Shown here one piece after another: positions 23,907 through 30,598 of a stretch of 35,400 bases of DNA (position 1 is the stretch's first letter; the number at the start of each line of letters is the position of its first letter). The stretch is from contig NZ_BEXF01000039.1 of NCBI RefSeq assembly GCF_002897295.1, forward strand, positions 1 through 35,400, written 5' to 3'. The notes under the pieces are model-generated. The model was not told where the DNA came from and searched no databases. It was given only the letters and a program-made list of their open reading frames with translations. The position numbers were made by a program, and so were the translations under genes. Source of the stretch: Brevibacillus reuszeri (GTDB taxonomy: Bacteria > Bacillota > Bacilli > Brevibacillales > Brevibacillaceae).

Positions 23907-24434
23907 ATGCCTACTGAGAAGCTGCAACATATCCTGAGCCAAATAGAAGCGGCACGTTCCATCCGTCAAACTGACGAGGACAGCTTTTCCGCCATCCTGG
24001 AAGCAGCAAGACAAGAGCTGATTCAGCTTGCCAGCGATTATCCTACCGATGCAAAAGTGATGTATGAATGTGCAGCTGCGCACGACCGTTTGGGACTGGA
24101 GGCTGAGGCCGTTCCTTATTACGAGACTGCTATCACTCTGGGTACGCTGGACGTAGAAGACCTTCGCGGAGCTTATCTAGGACTTGGCAGTACATACCGA
24201 TGCCTCGGTCAGGTGGAAAAATCGATATCCTTGTTATCCAAAGGAATCTCCCTCTATCCCGAAGATCATTCCTTGCGCGTATTTCTGGCACTCGCCAAAT
24301 ATAACGCCAAAGACTACGAGGGTTCTGTGCAGCTCTTGCTGGATAGCCTGCTTGAGACATCTTCTTCTGAGCACATACAGCTTTATCGCCGTGCAATCCA
24401 CTATTATCGGGATCGTTTGGATCAGACCTGGTAG
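23907..24434 (+). CDS. Tetratricopeptide repeat protein
   Basis: 175 residues, all helical, about three TPR units: ALA-type pairs around AKVMYECAAAHDRLGLEAEAVPYY (start at about 50), the next at LRGAYLGLGSTYRCLGQVEKSI (about 85) and then LRVFLALAKYNAKDYEGSVQLL (about 122). No signal peptide or catalytic motif. TPR proteins scaffold protein contacts; the partner is unknown. AAAGGAGATAG precedes the ATG. It lies alone between a terminator and the promoter of the methyltransferase gene. Confidence 0.88.
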   Translation: MPTEKLQHILSQIEAARSIRQTDEDSFSAILEAARQELIQLASDYPTDAKVMYECAAAHDRLGLEAEAVPYYETAITLGTLDVEDLRGAYLGLGSTYRCLGQVEKSISLLSKGISLYPEDHSLRVFLALAKYNAKDYEGSVQLLLDSLLETSSSEHIQLYRRAIHYYRDRLDQTW

Positions 24435-24465
24435 ACTCATTTATTTGTTGGGAACATTCCTGCTC

Positions 24466-24493
24466 TTGTTTTTTCCATAAACTGTTATACTAT
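24466..24493 (+). promoter_or_regulatory. Promoter candidate of the O-methyltransferase gene
   Basis: TTGTTT (24466-24471), 16-bp spacer, TACTAT (24488-24493). Confidence 0.45.
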
Positions 24494-24521
24494 TCTTGTC
24501 AAATGCAAAGGAGTTGATTAC

Positions 24522-25196
24522 ATGTCTAGAGAAACATGGACAGCTGTCGATCGTTACTTTTCCGAATTGCTTTTACCGAATGACCCGATTTTGGATGCTG
24601 CTTTGCAGGATAATGCCGCGGCTGGCCTCCCATCCATAGACGTAGCTCCTAATCAAGGAAAGCTGCTGAATCTGCTTGCTACGATCCAAGGTGCTCGCAC
24701 GATTCTGGAAATCGGCACACTAGGCGGCTATAGCACCATCTGGCTCGCTCGAGCGCTTCCCGAGGGTGGCCGATTAATTACGCTGGAGTCCAATCCAAAG
24801 CACGCAGAAGTAGCGAGAAAAAATATCGAACGCGCTGGTCTCGGTCATGTTGTTGAAATTCGCCTTGGCCAAGCGTTGGACTCTCTTGCCCAATTGGACG
24901 CAGAAGGACATGGTCCCTTCGATTTGTTTTTCATTGATGCAGACAAGCAAAGTAACTCGGAATATTTCCAATGGGCACTCAATCACTCCCGAAAAGGCAG
25001 TCTGATCATCACTGACAATGTAGTGCGAAACGGCAATGTCGTGGATGAATCCAGCACTGACCCTAGCGTAGAGGGAGTACGCCGCTTTACCGAGCTCGTC
25101 GCAGCTGAGCCTCGCGTAAGTGCCACAGCACTTCAGACAGTTGGAAGTAAAGGATACGATGGTTTCGCTATTGCTGTCGTTACTGAAGAAAAATAA
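24522..25196 (+). CDS. SAM-dependent O-methyltransferase (Methyltransf_3/COMT-like)
   Basis: 224 residues, class I methyltransferase of the caffeoyl-CoA/catechol O-methyltransferase group. SAM motif I LEIGTLGGYSTIWLA (about 61-75), acidic residue at the end of strand 2 (ITLESNPKH), metal-binding Asp in FFIDADKQSN and the DNVVRNG block that completes the Mg2+ site. Bacterial members methylate small catechols or hydroxylated metabolites, or have RNA substrates (TrmR-like); which applies here is not clear. AAAGGAGTTG precedes the ATG, and a terminator follows. Confidence 0.92.
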   Translation: MSRETWTAVDRYFSELLLPNDPILDAALQDNAAAGLPSIDVAPNQGKLLNLLATIQGARTILEIGTLGGYSTIWLARALPEGGRLITLESNPKHAEVARKNIERAGLGHVVEIRLGQALDSLAQLDAEGHGPFDLFFIDADKQSNSEYFQWALNHSRKGSLIITDNVVRNGNVVDESSTDPSVEGVRRFTELVAAEPRVSATALQTVGSKGYDGFAIAVVTEEK

Positions 25197-25209
25197 TTAC
25201 TTTTTGCAG

Positions 25210-25246
25210 ACCCGTCCCGCTACTTTAGGAGATGGGTTTTGCTTTT
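25210..25246 (+). terminator. Terminator of the O-methyltransferase gene
   Basis: Stem ACCCGTC/GATGGGT (one G-T pair, 14-base loop) followed by TTTTGCTTTT region. Confidence 0.7.
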
Positions 25247-25263
25247 AAATGGGAGGCGAGAGT

Positions 25264-25677
25264 ATGCAAGGACTTGTTCGTTTTGGTAAATACTTTGCCT
25301 TTGTCATGCTGATCGGTCTGGGATTACAAGTTTTGGTTGAGTTTGACCGAGTAATGCTTGAGGAGGCTATGATGTCATTTGATCGCCTTTCATACTTTGT
25401 GTACCTTTCTCTCTACCCAATATTGATTGGCATACTGTTTGCCATTCCTCACCTCATTCGTGAGCGAAAAAATGCTGGGAAATGGACGTATGACTGGGTA
25501 AAAGGCGTTGCCATCGGATTGCCGGCTCTCTTTGGGGCAACTGTATTTTTACATTACTATACGCCACTCGGGGACTATGTATCTGTCTTACTTCGGTATA
25601 AGGAATTTCCCATCGTTAGTGGAATTGCTTTGGGGTATACGGCATTCTCCAGTTTTCACAAGGCAAAAGGCATGTAG
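25264..25677 (+). CDS. Small four-helix membrane protein, function unknown
   Basis: 137 residues with four hydrophobic stretches (about 9-27, 41-61, 78-96 and 113-130) and short charged loops. No catalytic motif is visible. GGGAGG precedes the ATG at 25264. The frame also opens 15 bases earlier, but that ATG overlaps the ribosome site. It stands alone, with a possible promoter for the next short gene downstream. Confidence 0.75.
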   Translation: MQGLVRFGKYFAFVMLIGLGLQVLVEFDRVMLEEAMMSFDRLSYFVYLSLYPILIGILFAIPHLIRERKNAGKWTYDWVKGVAIGLPALFGATVFLHYYTPLGDYVSVLLRYKEFPIVSGIALGYTAFSSFHKAKGM

Positions 25678-25735
25678 CTACGTAAACGAACCCAGCTCTT
25701 TGATGGTGTACTCCATTTTTTCTGACAAAGATCGC

Positions 25736-25765
25736 TTTACTTTAATCGTGTGTTTCGCCTATTAT
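25736..25765 (+). promoter_or_regulatory. Promoter candidate of the 52-residue gene
   Basis: TTTACT (25736-25741), 18-bp spacer, TATTAT (25760-25765). Confidence 0.45.
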
Positions 25766-25823
25766 TCGCCCACAAATTGGTTAACCTATACCGACGTGAG
25801 TTTGTAAACATGGAGGTAATAAC

Positions 25824-25982
25824 ATGAGTTGGGTTCTAATATGGCAGAGCGTAGGCGCTATGGCCCAAGTAATTGTAATGATCAGTCTTGGTACTTTGAT
25901 CATGAGAAGCGAATACCAAATACTGAGCCCTAAAAAAAAATCCCCACTCGCTCAAAGGCGAATGGGGTTACGTAAGGGGTAG
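25824..25982 (+). CDS. 52-residue membrane peptide
   Basis: A strong GGAGGTAA lies 5-6 bases before the ATG. The product starts MSWVLIWQSVGAMAQ, has one hydrophobic helix to about residue 27 and then a basic tail with Lys-Lys-Lys and Arg-Arg. The tail is encoded by an A9 run (25932-25940) and by a hairpin that acts as a terminator on the other strand, so the last 15 codons are atypical and may differ between strains by slippage. No family recognised. Confidence 0.6.
   Translation: MSWVLIWQSVGAMAQVIVMISLGTLIMRSEYQILSPKKKSPLAQRRMGLRKG
25932..25967 (-). terminator. Hairpin with nine T residues on the minus strand
   Basis: CCCCATTCGC/GCGAGTGGGG (one mismatch) followed by a T9 run on the minus strand. 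It overlaps the end of the 52-residue gene and may serve as a second stop for minus-strand transcripts from the amidase gene. Confidence 0.65.
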
Positions 25983-26103
25983 TACGTAAAGAAAATACGT
26001 GAATACTATTATAGTAGATGATATTCATGTTCATGACTACAAGTATATATAGGTACATTTACCTATAGTTAGGAGAACCAAGAGATTATGGCTCCTCACC
26101 AAG
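25983..26103. other. Gap between convergent genes with a small hairpin
   Basis: Contains a TACTATTATAGTA palindrome at about 26005-26017 and an 8-bp stem TATAGGTA/TACCTATA (26048-26067), then AGGAG...CTCCT. No gene seen. Confidence 0.45.
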
Positions 26104-26143
26104 AAAAAACGATCCTTCCCGCAAAGACTGCGAAAAGAATCGT
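26104..26143 (-). terminator. Terminator of the SpoIIP-like amidase gene
   Basis: Imperfect long stem ACGAT-CTT-CGC/GCG-AAG-ATCGT followed by TTTTTTC on the minus strand, beginning 5 bp after the stop codon. Confidence 0.82.
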
Positions 26144-26147
26144 GCTA

Positions 26148-27908
26148 TTACTTAAAGGCAATTTGTGATTCCAGCATGTAATTGACTAACACATCGGCAA
26201 AAGCTTCTGCTGTATTGTAGCACTCTTCCAGGGTGTTGTTCGTTCCCCCAAACTCGAGAAGCAGGGCTCCACCGGAAATAGACTGATTGTACACGCCATT
26301 TCCTTCATTCGTCCCTTTCAAAATAATTCCGCGGGACAATCCCGGATAGGAAGTTTCCAGCCGGGCATGCAGATTTTCGGCCAGTCGTTTATTTTCGGGA
26401 TGGTTTGGATTTGCCGTTCCGATCACAAACAGCATCCGTGAATACGTTTTGCCATTCAGTGTAATTGCGACTTTACTGCGTGGCTCATCACTGTCTCGAT
26501 GAATATCGAAAATGTACTTCAGGTTAGGGCTTGTTGAAGCAGCTGCAGCGACCGCTTTGTACGATTCTGTATAGGACATCGAGTAGCTTTTCTTTTGTTC
26601 AGCCAGCTTCTTGGCAAAATCGTCTTGATTGGCCATCGATGGAATACCTCTAGCCTGCAACAGCTCGCCAAGTCGTTTCCCAACCAAAGTGATGTTGATC
26701 TCTGGATCATCTACCGAGCTTCCCTGCTGGTTCTTCGCAACATTGCGCCACGACTCACGGTTATGGGTGTGGTAAATATAAACGGTCTCATTGCCAACCA
26801 TTCCTTGGTTGTAGCCCACTCCAGAAGTCGTTCCCCCACCACTTGGCTGACCTGTACTGGAAGACACTCGATCAACGATCCAGCCAGCAATATAGGCGGT
26901 AGAATTATCAGCCAATCGGATTACATACCAATCTCCTTGTTCCTGAACGACTGGAAACACTTGTCCAGGTTGAACTGTGCCAACAACAGCATACGTGGTC
27001 CCTGGACCATTACGCAAATTCGTATCCGCATTCCTTACTCGAATGAGATCTTCTGCTTGTCCGGCCGGGGGATCATAGCTGCCCGGAAAGTCTCCAACTT
27101 GCCCTGGAGCTGGATTTTCCTGACCGATCGGCTTGAAAATGTATGCGTAGGTTCCATTGAAATTAATGGTGTACCAGCCGTCTGCATAACCATAATGAGT
27201 AACGGCTGTGCCTGCATTCAGCTGCCCTAGGACCTGACCCAAAATATTAGGCTCGGCATAGACTTCGTGCCATTCTTGCAGCACAAGAGTATTTGTCGTT
27301 TGCCCATTCCCTGCATCCGTTGGAGGAATATACGGAGGCGGTTCTGGTACAGGCACTGGCGTTGGTATCGGTGTAGAAACCGGGGGTGGGGTCAGTACCG
27401 GAGGCGGCGCAGGTGGCGGGGTCGGTGCTGGTGCAGACGTTTCCGCTAAGAATCGGGCATTTACCCACCCATTTGTGTTATTGGCCAGCTTGATTTGTGC
27501 CCAATCCCCTTGCTTCTTCACTTGCAGGAATACACCTTTTTGATCGATAATCTGCAATATTTGCGCAGTGGCATTCGGTTCAGTCCGAACATTCAACATG
27601 TCGACGGTGCTCTTTACATAGATGATTCTTGGCACATCTATCATTTTGACATACTTGTTGTTCAGCCATCCCGTCTTTCCATTCGGCAGCTTTACTTGAG
27701 TCCAGCCGTTGTTTTGTTGCTTAACGATTGGCAGCCTTGTAGCTTTTGTGATGGTTCCGACGATTTGCGTGGTGGTATCCGGTGCACTGCGTATATTCAG
27801 TTGATCAACAGTTACCTCGACATGCGTAGCAGCGTGAGCAGACGACAGCGGCATCAACAAGACCAGGGAACAAACAGCAGCAATGATGGTTTTTTTTCGT
27901 GAAAACAA
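26148..27908 (-). CDS. Secreted SpoIIP-family N-acetylmuramoyl-L-alanine amidase with four SH3b domains
   Basis: 586 residues from a TTG at 27908. That start is favoured because GAGAGGA/CGAGG precedes it and it places a clean signal peptide (Lys-rich head, cleavage after AHA, about residue 26) at the N-terminus; the longer frame runs through the terminator of the upstream gene. SH3b domains lie at about 29-91, 95-156, 206-262 and 286-349, with a proline-rich linker at 158-196. The catalytic part (369-586) is SpoIIP-like: YIYHTHNRES, FDIHRDS, then GVYNQSISGG and LLEFGG. SpoIIP cuts peptidoglycan stem peptides and cross-links in engulfment. Canonical SpoIIP has a membrane anchor and no SH3b array, so this is probably a paralogue acting on the cell's own wall or on other cells. 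Confidence 0.9.
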   Translation of the reverse strand: MFSRKKTIIAAVCSLVLLMPLSSAHAATHVEVTVDQLNIRSAPDTTTQIVGTITKATRLPIVKQQNNGWTQVKLPNGKTGWLNNKYVKMIDVPRIIYVKSTVDMLNVRTEPNATAQILQIIDQKGVFLQVKKQGDWAQIKLANNTNGWVNARFLAETSAPAPTPPPAPPPVLTPPPVSTPIPTPVPVPEPPPYIPPTDAGNGQTTNTLVLQEWHEVYAEPNILGQVLGQLNAGTAVTHYGYADGWYTINFNGTYAYIFKPIGQENPAPGQVGDFPGSYDPPAGQAEDLIRVRNADTNLRNGPGTTYAVVGTVQPGQVFPVVQEQGDWYVIRLADNSTAYIAGWIVDRVSSSTGQPSGGGTTSGVGYNQGMVGNETVYIYHTHNRESWRNVAKNQQGSSVDDPEINITLVGKRLGELLQARGIPSMANQDDFAKKLAEQKKSYSMSYTESYKAVAAAASTSPNLKYIFDIHRDSDEPRSKVAITLNGKTYSRMLFVIGTANPNHPENKRLAENLHARLETSYPGLSRGIILKGTNEGNGVYNQSISGGALLLEFGGTNNTLEECYNTAEAFADVLVNYMLESQIAFK

Positions 27909-28033
27909 CAGCCTCGTTCCTCTCTGTTCGACTCGATATGACTGGAAATAACATCCTGTCAGTAAAAGGTTCTCGATTGAGTTACATATTCCTTCAATCT
28001 GCGACATTTTTTCTTGACAAAATGCAGACAAAC

Positions 28034-28064
28034 AAAAAATCCTACGCATCACACGCGGGATTTT
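28034..28064 (-). terminator. Terminator of the PAF-acetylhydrolase-like gene
   Basis: AAAATCC/GGATTTT with an inner CGC/GCG and a TA bulge, then T residues on the minus strand, 13 bp after the stop. Confidence 0.8.
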
Positions 28065-28077
28065 CATCATTTCCACC

Positions 28078-29496
28078 TCACTGCCAGCCTACGTTTTGCA
28101 AGCGAACTCCTGCATATTTCTGTGGGAGATACTCGCAGGAAGCAGATTGGTCTTTTTTCAGATGTCGATTCATGAAGCACAGCGTTGCTTCATTGATGAT
28201 CTTGTGCTGCTCCACAATATTTGGACTAAGCATCTCGATGAGTGGTGTATAGAGCGGGATATCAGTAAAGCTCAGATGACCTGCCTGCTCCAGATGGAGG
28301 ATGCTTCCTTTTTTCGCCAGCACTTGCTCTCTTCTTTGTTGTTCAATCTGTTCCATTTCGGGCGGCGATGCCAGTTCCTCTAATTCAAAGCCACCTTGTA
28401 GCACCATGACTGGTCGATCCAGCTCCTCAGCTCGAGCTTCTCCATACATATAACCGTCCATATCAATAGCAGCTTGGAATGCCCGATTTTTGTATAAAAC
28501 GTCCACAGCAGTCGCTCCCCCCTGCGAATGCCCAATCACTCCGAGCCTTGCAAAGTCGATCTTGCCGATCAAGGGGCTATTTGCAGTTTCCTCGCCCATT
28601 CGCTTCATTTGTTCGAGCACAAATACAATATCTTTTGTCTGTTCATTGATAATCGGGATAGTCGCTTCATTTTGCACCTGATATTCCATAGGTAGGTGGG
28701 AGGTTTTGTCTGTAAACACCTCGTATGTACCGTCCGCATACGTCGTTAGCAAAGCAGTTCCCGGATGCTCTACGGCTACCACGACATAACCATGGCTTGC
28801 CAACTCGATCGTTTGAAAGGAATTCGTAAATCGTGCTCCAAGCATGTTTCCGTGTGAAAAGAAAAGTAAAGGCGCAGCCTCGAGATCGTTGGCGAATGCT
28901 GCATGACTGTAGGCGTTTGTCTTGACCAGATCTATGTAGCGGAGCCATAGTGGGGGCAGTCCATAACGCTCTTGGATCACCTCCGAAAATTCGGGTAAAT
29001 CTGAAATGTACCTTTCTTCTACCGATGATTTTTCCGCCACTGCCGGATACCAGACTTGTGTTTTCACCCTTCTTGGCTTCCCGTCAACGCCTGTTCGGCT
29101 TGTATCCGTCCATGTGTAGCTTACAGTCCCAACCTGATACGGACCCGTTGGCTTTTCAAACGTAAATACGGGGAGCAAAACAGGCAATACAGCTGCTATC
29201 AGAGTAACTGGAAGTGCGACGATGCTAAGCAAAATCGGTGTGCGCATTTTCGTCCTTTCGATTGGCTCACCCTGCAAACACCATACCCCATACTTCCATA
29301 AAACAAGTGCTACACCTACGTACACGGGAGCCATTTGCCAGCGCCCACCCTCCATGACGAGGTGACAAATACTGATGATAAGCAGAAGCAGCGGCGCTCC
29401 CCTCAGGATAATGACTCCAGGTCTTTTCCGAAGCCAGATCACTTGCCACAATAGTGACATGCTTGCGATAAGCAGTAGGACTTCAAACAGTCTCAC
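28078..29496 (-). CDS. Membrane-anchored alpha/beta hydrolase, PAF-acetylhydrolase-like
   Basis: 472 residues from a GTG at 29496 with GAGGGGG nine bases before it; an ATG six codons upstream lies in that ribosome site. Four hydrophobic helices fill the first ~130 residues, followed by an extracytoplasmic-looking hydrolase with the platelet-activating-factor acetylhydrolase pattern: TQVWYPA, oxyanion motif FFSHGNMLGA, nucleophile elbow GHSQGG, acid in DMDGYMYG or near the MVLQGGFE segment, and His in QAGHLSFTD. Family members cleave short acyl esters of phospholipids or other small esters; real substrate unknown. It lies directly after marR, separated by a terminator and two copies of the TTAACTATTAA motif, so MarR control is likely. 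Confidence 0.85.
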   Translation of the reverse strand: MRLFEVLLLIASMSLLWQVIWLRKRPGVIILRGAPLLLLIISICHLVMEGGRWQMAPVYVGVALVLWKYGVWCLQGEPIERTKMRTPILLSIVALPVTLIAAVLPVLLPVFTFEKPTGPYQVGTVSYTWTDTSRTGVDGKPRRVKTQVWYPAVAEKSSVEERYISDLPEFSEVIQERYGLPPLWLRYIDLVKTNAYSHAAFANDLEAAPLLFFSHGNMLGARFTNSFQTIELASHGYVVVAVEHPGTALLTTYADGTYEVFTDKTSHLPMEYQVQNEATIPIINEQTKDIVFVLEQMKRMGEETANSPLIGKIDFARLGVIGHSQGGATAVDVLYKNRAFQAAIDMDGYMYGEARAEELDRPVMVLQGGFELEELASPPEMEQIEQQRREQVLAKKGSILHLEQAGHLSFTDIPLYTPLIEMLSPNIVEQHKIINEATLCFMNRHLKKDQSASCEYLPQKYAGVRLQNVGWQ

Positions 29497-29523
29497 GTAT
29501 GTAATCCCCCTCATTAATTACAA

Positions 29524-29568
29524 TTAACTATTAAGCAATAACAACATTTAATTAAACTTAACTATTAA
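29524..29568. promoter_or_regulatory. Two TTAACTATTAA motifs, likely MarR operators
   Basis: Identical 11-bp copies at 29524-29534 and 29558-29568, 34 bp apart, upstream of the hydrolase start. A third copy in inverse orientation precedes marR (30047-30057). Confidence 0.65.
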
Positions 29569-29570
29569 TC

Positions 29571-29606
29571 AAAAAAAGAGAAACTACTTCTGCGTTTTCT
29601 CTTTTT
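29571..29606 (-). terminator. Terminator overlapping the end of marR
   Basis: AAAAAGAGAAA/TTTCTCTTTTT stem (11 bp) with T run on the minus strand; the upstream arm lies inside the last codons of marR. Confidence 0.7.
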
Positions 29607-30036
29607 CAATGATGGCCTTGAACCTTGAAAAGATTCCCTTCAGGTTTTTTAGATCTTCAACATCAAGCTTGGAATAAAAGCGATCAATAATCGAAAGCTC
29701 AATTTTCTCGCTGTTCTCCATATACTTGATTCCTGCGTTGTCCAGCTCAACAAAAATCTCTCTGCGATTATCCGGGTTAATGGAACGCTTGATGTAGCCG
29801 GCTTTCTCGAGCTTATTGAGGTTTTGGCTGACAGCACTCGGTGTAATGTTCATGATCTTCGAAAGCTCACCGGTAAGAAGACGCCCCCGCTGATGAATAT
29901 GCCCCAGCAAGATGATTTGGCTGTTCGTGATATTCTCATCCAGCAAGGCGTGATACTCCTCCGTCAGCATGGTATTACACGCATAATCAAGATCGTTTAT
30001 CTCGCGGACAAAGGCAGTAAGCTCTTCTCTGTTCAT
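29584..30036 (-). CDS. MarR family transcriptional regulator
   Basis: 150 residues, typical MarR length. Winged helix at about 40-110: LLTGELSKIMNITPSAVSQNLNKLEKAGYIKR is the helix-turn-helix (span 52-83) and the wing has NPDNRREIFVEL with the conserved Asp-x-Arg-Arg. The terminal helices form the dimer. Its own promoter (TTGACA-N17-TATTAT) is overlapped downstream by a 14-bp palindrome, so autorepression is likely. Ligand unknown; the downstream esterase may act on a related lipid-like or phenolic compound. Confidence 0.93.
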   Translation of the reverse strand: MNREELTAFVREINDLDYACNTMLTEEYHALLDENITNSQIILLGHIHQRGRLLTGELSKIMNITPSAVSQNLNKLEKAGYIKRSINPDNRREIFVELDNAGIKYMENSEKIELSIIDRFYSKLDVEDLKNLKGIFSRFKAIIEKEKTQK

Positions 30037-30046
30037 TTCATCACCA

Positions 30047-30101
30047 TTAATAGTTAAGTTAACTTAAGTATAATAATAAAAGCTTCCTTCCAGCATGTCA
30101 A
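30047..30101 (-). promoter_or_regulatory. marR promoter with overlapping palindromic operator
   Basis: -35 TTGACA (30096-30101), 17-bp spacer, -10 TATTAT (30073-30078). The perfect palindrome TTAAGTTAACTTAA (30054-30067) covers the expected start of transcription, and the TTAATAGTTAA motif (30047-30057) overlaps it. Confidence 0.75.
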
Positions 30102-30115
30102 TTCTCTTCCCAAGC

Positions 30116-30141
30116 AAAAAAGCCACCCTAATGTGAGTGGC
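30116..30141 (-). terminator. Terminator of the 60-residue gene
   Basis: GCCAC/GTGGC stem with a 10-base loop and six T residues after it on the minus strand. Confidence 0.8.
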
Positions 30142-30159
30142 ATTTTCTTCGTGCTTTGT

Positions 30160-30342
30160 CTATTGATCCGCTTGAATTCGAATATAGGAAACATTTTTTA
30201 CATTAATGACAATGTCATCATATTGAAGCCAACCGTCGTTTTGATTCGCAATCATTTGAATAATTTCTTCTGGCTCAGACGTTCTAACGGTTACCGTGTC
30301 CCCTTCTGAAAAATGGAAAACGAGCTTTTTAACCTCTAGCAT
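30160..30342 (-). CDS. 60-residue hypothetical protein
   Basis: The ATG at 30342 is favoured by TAGGAGAGGA before it. The product starts MLEVKKLVFHFSEGDTVTV and alternates charged and hydrophobic residues, suggesting a small all-beta protein (five or so strands) that is soluble and acidic. No family is recognised. It has its own terminator. The 256-bp gap to the divergent gene at 30599 holds a GAGTGC/GCACTC stem (about 30370-30396) and no other gene. Confidence 0.75.
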   Translation of the reverse strand: MLEVKKLVFHFSEGDTVTVRTSEPEEIIQMIANQNDGWLQYDDIVINVKNVSYIRIQADQ

Positions 30343-30598
30343 ACGATCCTCTCCTACTTCCATTTAATTGAGTGCAGTGGTTTCGTTAACGCACTCCCCC
30401 AATCGCTTGCTTCTTGATTAATATCGGAAGGAACCCTTATTAAATGAATACATTTTTCCATTTACTTGTCATATTTTCATTCTTTTCACATTTACCGCCG
30501 AAAAATTAGGTTAACCAAAGTTAGCTGTCTTCCCATCCTCCATCCTGTAAAATGAACCGTGGCTTGATTTCAAATTATTGGAAAAGGGAGTGTATGGC

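Noticed and set aside
27909..28076. 56-residue N-terminal extension of the SpoIIP-like amidase
   Set aside because: It is read through the terminator hairpin of the upstream gene and precedes a normal signal peptide.
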